Of a stretch of DNA of 37,871 bases, positions 35,233 to 37,871 are shown one piece after another. The notes beneath the pieces were generated by a model, which did not search any database, had not been told where the DNA came from, and worked only from the letters and a program-made list of their open reading frames with translations. Location of the stretch: NCBI GenBank assembly GCA_027365445.1, contig DAHXNJ010000014.1, positions 1 to 37,871 on the forward strand, in the 5' to 3' direction. Source of the DNA: Candidatus Saccharimonadota bacterium (GTDB taxonomy: Bacteria; Patescibacteriota; Saccharimonadia; Saccharimonadales; UBA4665). A program made the position numbers and the translations under genes. Numbering within the stretch: the stretch's first letter is position 1; every line of letters starts with the position of its first letter.

Positions 35233-37576
35233 TGGCAAATATATAGTTCTAGAAGGTCCAGAAGGAGTTGGTAAAACAACCCAAATGCAAGAATTAGGTC
35301 GACGACTAGAATTAGCCGGACTTCCAACTCGTACGTTTAGAGAGCCCGACTCACAAAGTGATTTAACGGCAAGAGCCATAAGACGTTTAACCCAAGATCC
35401 CAGATATCCAATGAACACTAATACCGAAGTATTGCTATATAATGCAGCCCGCTCTCAATCACTTCAGATAATTAAGCATTGTGTAGAAAATGGAATTATT
35501 TGCATTGTAGACCGAAATTATTTAACAACTTTAGCAATCCAATATTATGGACGAGCAGATGTTCCGGACTATAACACAATCAATCAGATAATATCTTTTG
35601 CAGTCAATGGTATGGAGCCTGATTTAACAGTCGTTCTAGATGCTCCTGTAACCTTATTGATGGAAAGACTAGCAAAAAGAAGAGCTGGCGATCGATACGA
35701 TAGCTTAGATGCTGCATTCTTAGAAAGAGTTAGGGCAGGTTATTTATGGGAGGCCAACCAACGAAATCTACCAGTCATATTTGCTAACGATAGCTTAGAA
35801 GAAGTAGCCAACCAAATATGGAAACATGTGGCTAAAACTTTAAGTGTGCGAACAGTTTCAGCCCCTGTTGCCTCAAAGGACATACTGGAAACAGAACCAC
35901 CACTTCCGTCTCTTAAGCCTAATCTATCCAAAAACGAACCAGAAAAAACATTAGAAGAGCTATTGATTAAAGGCACAAAAAGTATAACTATTACCCAACA
36001 AGGTAAACAATACCTCGAAAAAGCAGTCACCAATACCGAAGGCAACGTTTACGCCTTTACGAGCTATCTATCTTCACCAACTATTGCGGCCGCTATGGCC
36101 AGGCTAAGTCGTAGAGGAGATGACATGCGCATTACATTGTTAGACGAATTTGCCTCTCATGACGGAAAAGATGAAGATTTATTAAAGCGAGTCATAACTG
36201 CCTATGGAGACGACTCGGTTCAGCAATTAGCCGGCATCCATTTAGTAGTTGAACAAGCATCTAACCTCTTAACTAAAAAACTTGAAAGGGGAAGGTTAGC
36301 TGCCTATCTTGAGCAATCAACTCGATACATTTATTTTGATAAAAAAGATAGTAATGGCAAATATAAATACCACGTACCAAAAGAATTAGATACCGAGACT
36401 ACCAAACTATACAAACGTAGCATGGATAAGATCTTTAAAAATTATTCCAAAATGGTTCACCAACTTGCTGAATATATTACTTCGACATCAAAAGTACCTC
36501 TTGACCAAAGAGATGGGGCATTTAAGGCAGCAATTAGAGCCCAAGCTTGCGATGCAGTCCGTCCGGTTCTACCAGTTGCTACCACCTCAACCGTGGGAAT
36601 CTTTGCCTCTACTCAGGCCCTTGAAAGCTTAATAATGCGCTTACTAAGCGAAGACCTTCTTGAATCAAAAGAAACCGGAAAGCTATTACTAACAGAAGCA
36701 CGAAAAGTTATTCCTATGTTTTTAGAGCGTACCGACAAGCCAGATCGAGGTGGTGCCATGACCGCCTATAAAGCCAACAACAATAAAGCCATGAAACAAT
36801 TGGCCAATAGCCAACTTAATCAGAAATTGCCTGCTAATAATGATGAGAGCGTTACTCTTGTTGATGTATGGCCCCGAAATGAACTAGATCTTGTAGCGGA
36901 TATGCTATATGAATACACCGACATGTCACTTAATTCTATTAAAAATGAAGTTTCAACCTGGACGTATGACCAAAAGGTAGCCACTATAAAAACCTATGTC
37001 GGCGAACGACTTAACCGTAGGCACCGCCCCGCCAGAGCTCTCGAAAAAGCCCATTATAGCTGGGACATCGTCTGTGATTATGGTATCTTCCGTGACTTGC
37101 AACGTCACCGAATAGTTGACGACCTAGAATGGCAAGAACTCACTCCACGTTACGGCTATGACATGCCTAAAGTAATAGAAGAGGCAGGACTGAGTGAGCT
37201 ATTTGAATCTTGCTTTGATATAAGCCTCGAACTATATAGTCAATTACAGTCAGCAGGATATACTGAATCTTCTCAGTATGCTACCTTACTAGGACATCGA
37301 ATGCGCTGGAAGGTTACTTACAATGCTAGAGAGGCATTTCACCTACATGAGCTGAGAACCGGCCCTCAAGGACATCCAGGATACCGAAAACTCGTTAATG
37401 AGATGCATCAGAAACTAGCCGAAGTTCATCCTCTCCTAGCCGAATCAATGAGATTTGTTAATAAAGATGAAGACCCAGCTCTTACAAGATTGGCTGCCGA
37501 ACGATATGCACAATTTAAACTTAATAATCTAAATCAAGATAAAACAGCTACTCAGCTCGCTCAAAGTGATAAATAA
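35225..37576 (+). CDS. Fusion: thymidylate kinase + tandem ThyX-like (flavin-dependent thymidylate synthase) domains
   Basis: N-term YIVLEGPEGVGKTTQMQELGRRLE...DRNYLTTLAIQYYG (Tmk); then LERGRLAAYLEQSTRYIYF and LQRHRIVDDLEWQELTPRYG (two ThyX-like motifs). Confidence 0.88.
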   Translation: MSSGKYIVLEGPEGVGKTTQMQELGRRLELAGLPTRTFREPDSQSDLTARAIRRLTQDPRYPMNTNTEVLLYNAARSQSLQIIKHCVENGIICIVDRNYLTTLAIQYYGRADVPDYNTINQIISFAVNGMEPDLTVVLDAPVTLLMERLAKRRAGDRYDSLDAAFLERVRAGYLWEANQRNLPVIFANDSLEEVANQIWKHVAKTLSVRTVSAPVASKDILETEPPLPSLKPNLSKNEPEKTLEELLIKGTKSITITQQGKQYLEKAVTNTEGNVYAFTSYLSSPTIAAAMARLSRRGDDMRITLLDEFASHDGKDEDLLKRVITAYGDDSVQQLAGIHLVVEQASNLLTKKLERGRLAAYLEQSTRYIYFDKKDSNGKYKYHVPKELDTETTKLYKRSMDKIFKNYSKMVHQLAEYITSTSKVPLDQRDGAFKAAIRAQACDAVRPVLPVATTSTVGIFASTQALESLIMRLLSEDLLESKETGKLLLTEARKVIPMFLERTDKPDRGGAMTAYKANNNKAMKQLANSQLNQKLPANNDESVTLVDVWPRNELDLVADMLYEYTDMSLNSIKNEVSTWTYDQKVATIKTYVGERLNRRHRPARALEKAHYSWDIVCDYGIFRDLQRHRIVDDLEWQELTPRYGYDMPKVIEEAGLSELFESCFDISLELYSQLQSAGYTESSQYATLLGHRMRWKVTYNAREAFHLHELRTGPQGHPGYRKLVNEMHQKLAEVHPLLAESMRFVNKDEDPALTRLAAERYAQFKLNNLNQDKTATQLAQSDK

Positions 37577-37808
37577 GATCGTTTATAGCGCCTTTATCAC
37601 AGAAAATATAACCACACGAAACCTTAGTCAGTGCTAATTCTTGCTGAGAATCATAACAAATTATTTTACCAAGATATTCTCTTTGATCACCCGAGTCATA
37701 ATAACGTTCATACTGTTTTGGATTATCCCAATCAATTGCCGGCAAGTGACCTTCACTGTCTAAATTAACCGATTTAGTTACGATCAATTCTCCTAAATGT
37801 AGTCTCAT
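37548..37808 (-). CDS. Hypothetical protein (86 aa)
   Basis: MRLHLGELIVTKSVNLDSEGHLPAIDWDNPKQYERYYDSGDQREYLGKIICYDSQQELALTKVSCGYIFCDKGAINDLIYHFERAE. Confidence 0.6.
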   Translation of the reverse strand: MRLHLGELIVTKSVNLDSEGHLPAIDWDNPKQYERYYDSGDQREYLGKIICYDSQQELALTKVSCGYIFCDKGAINDLIYHFERAE

Positions 37809-37871
37809 TTTATTATTAATTTGACGATCAAGTTCATAGTAAGCAGGAACAGTAATTGGCTTCGAATTTAA

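Noticed and set aside
35740-36045. Minus ORF within the tmk-ThyX gene
   Set aside because: Antisense shadow ORF, no family resemblance

Overview
AT-rich bacterial chromosome window, most consistent with a Saccharibacteria/TM7-type Patescibacteria (CPR) genome. This assignment is inferred from gene content and protein style only; no search was run. The backbone holds a ribosomal block (infA-rpmJ-rpsM-rpsK-rpsD-rpoA-rplQ-rplM-rpsI), trpS, an RluD-like pseudouridine synthase, a delta'-like clamp-loader ATPase and a TPR protein. It continues with a GT4/GH57/GH15 glucan cluster, tRNAs, secE-nusG-rplK-rplA, an MprF-like protein, and a dcd-like gene overlapping a large tmk + tandem-ThyX fusion. Two accessory regions stand out. 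(1) At ~8.86-11.46 kb, small minus-strand genes, including two diverged copies of a RelE/ParE-Phd-type toxin-antitoxin pair, are separated by a ~30-bp imperfect palindromic repeat. The repeat lies at the 3' end of each unit, an integron/cassette-like layout without canonical attC sites or a visible IntI. (2) At ~14.65-19.6 kb there is a serine-recombinase element. It contains a DUF5659-like protein, a P-loop ATPase and two predicted pseudoknotted RNAs. The recombinase reading frame runs antisense through a Rho-independent terminator and an intact tRNA-Tyr gene, and a 16/19 match to the cassette-repeat core sits at that junction. All function calls were made by eye.
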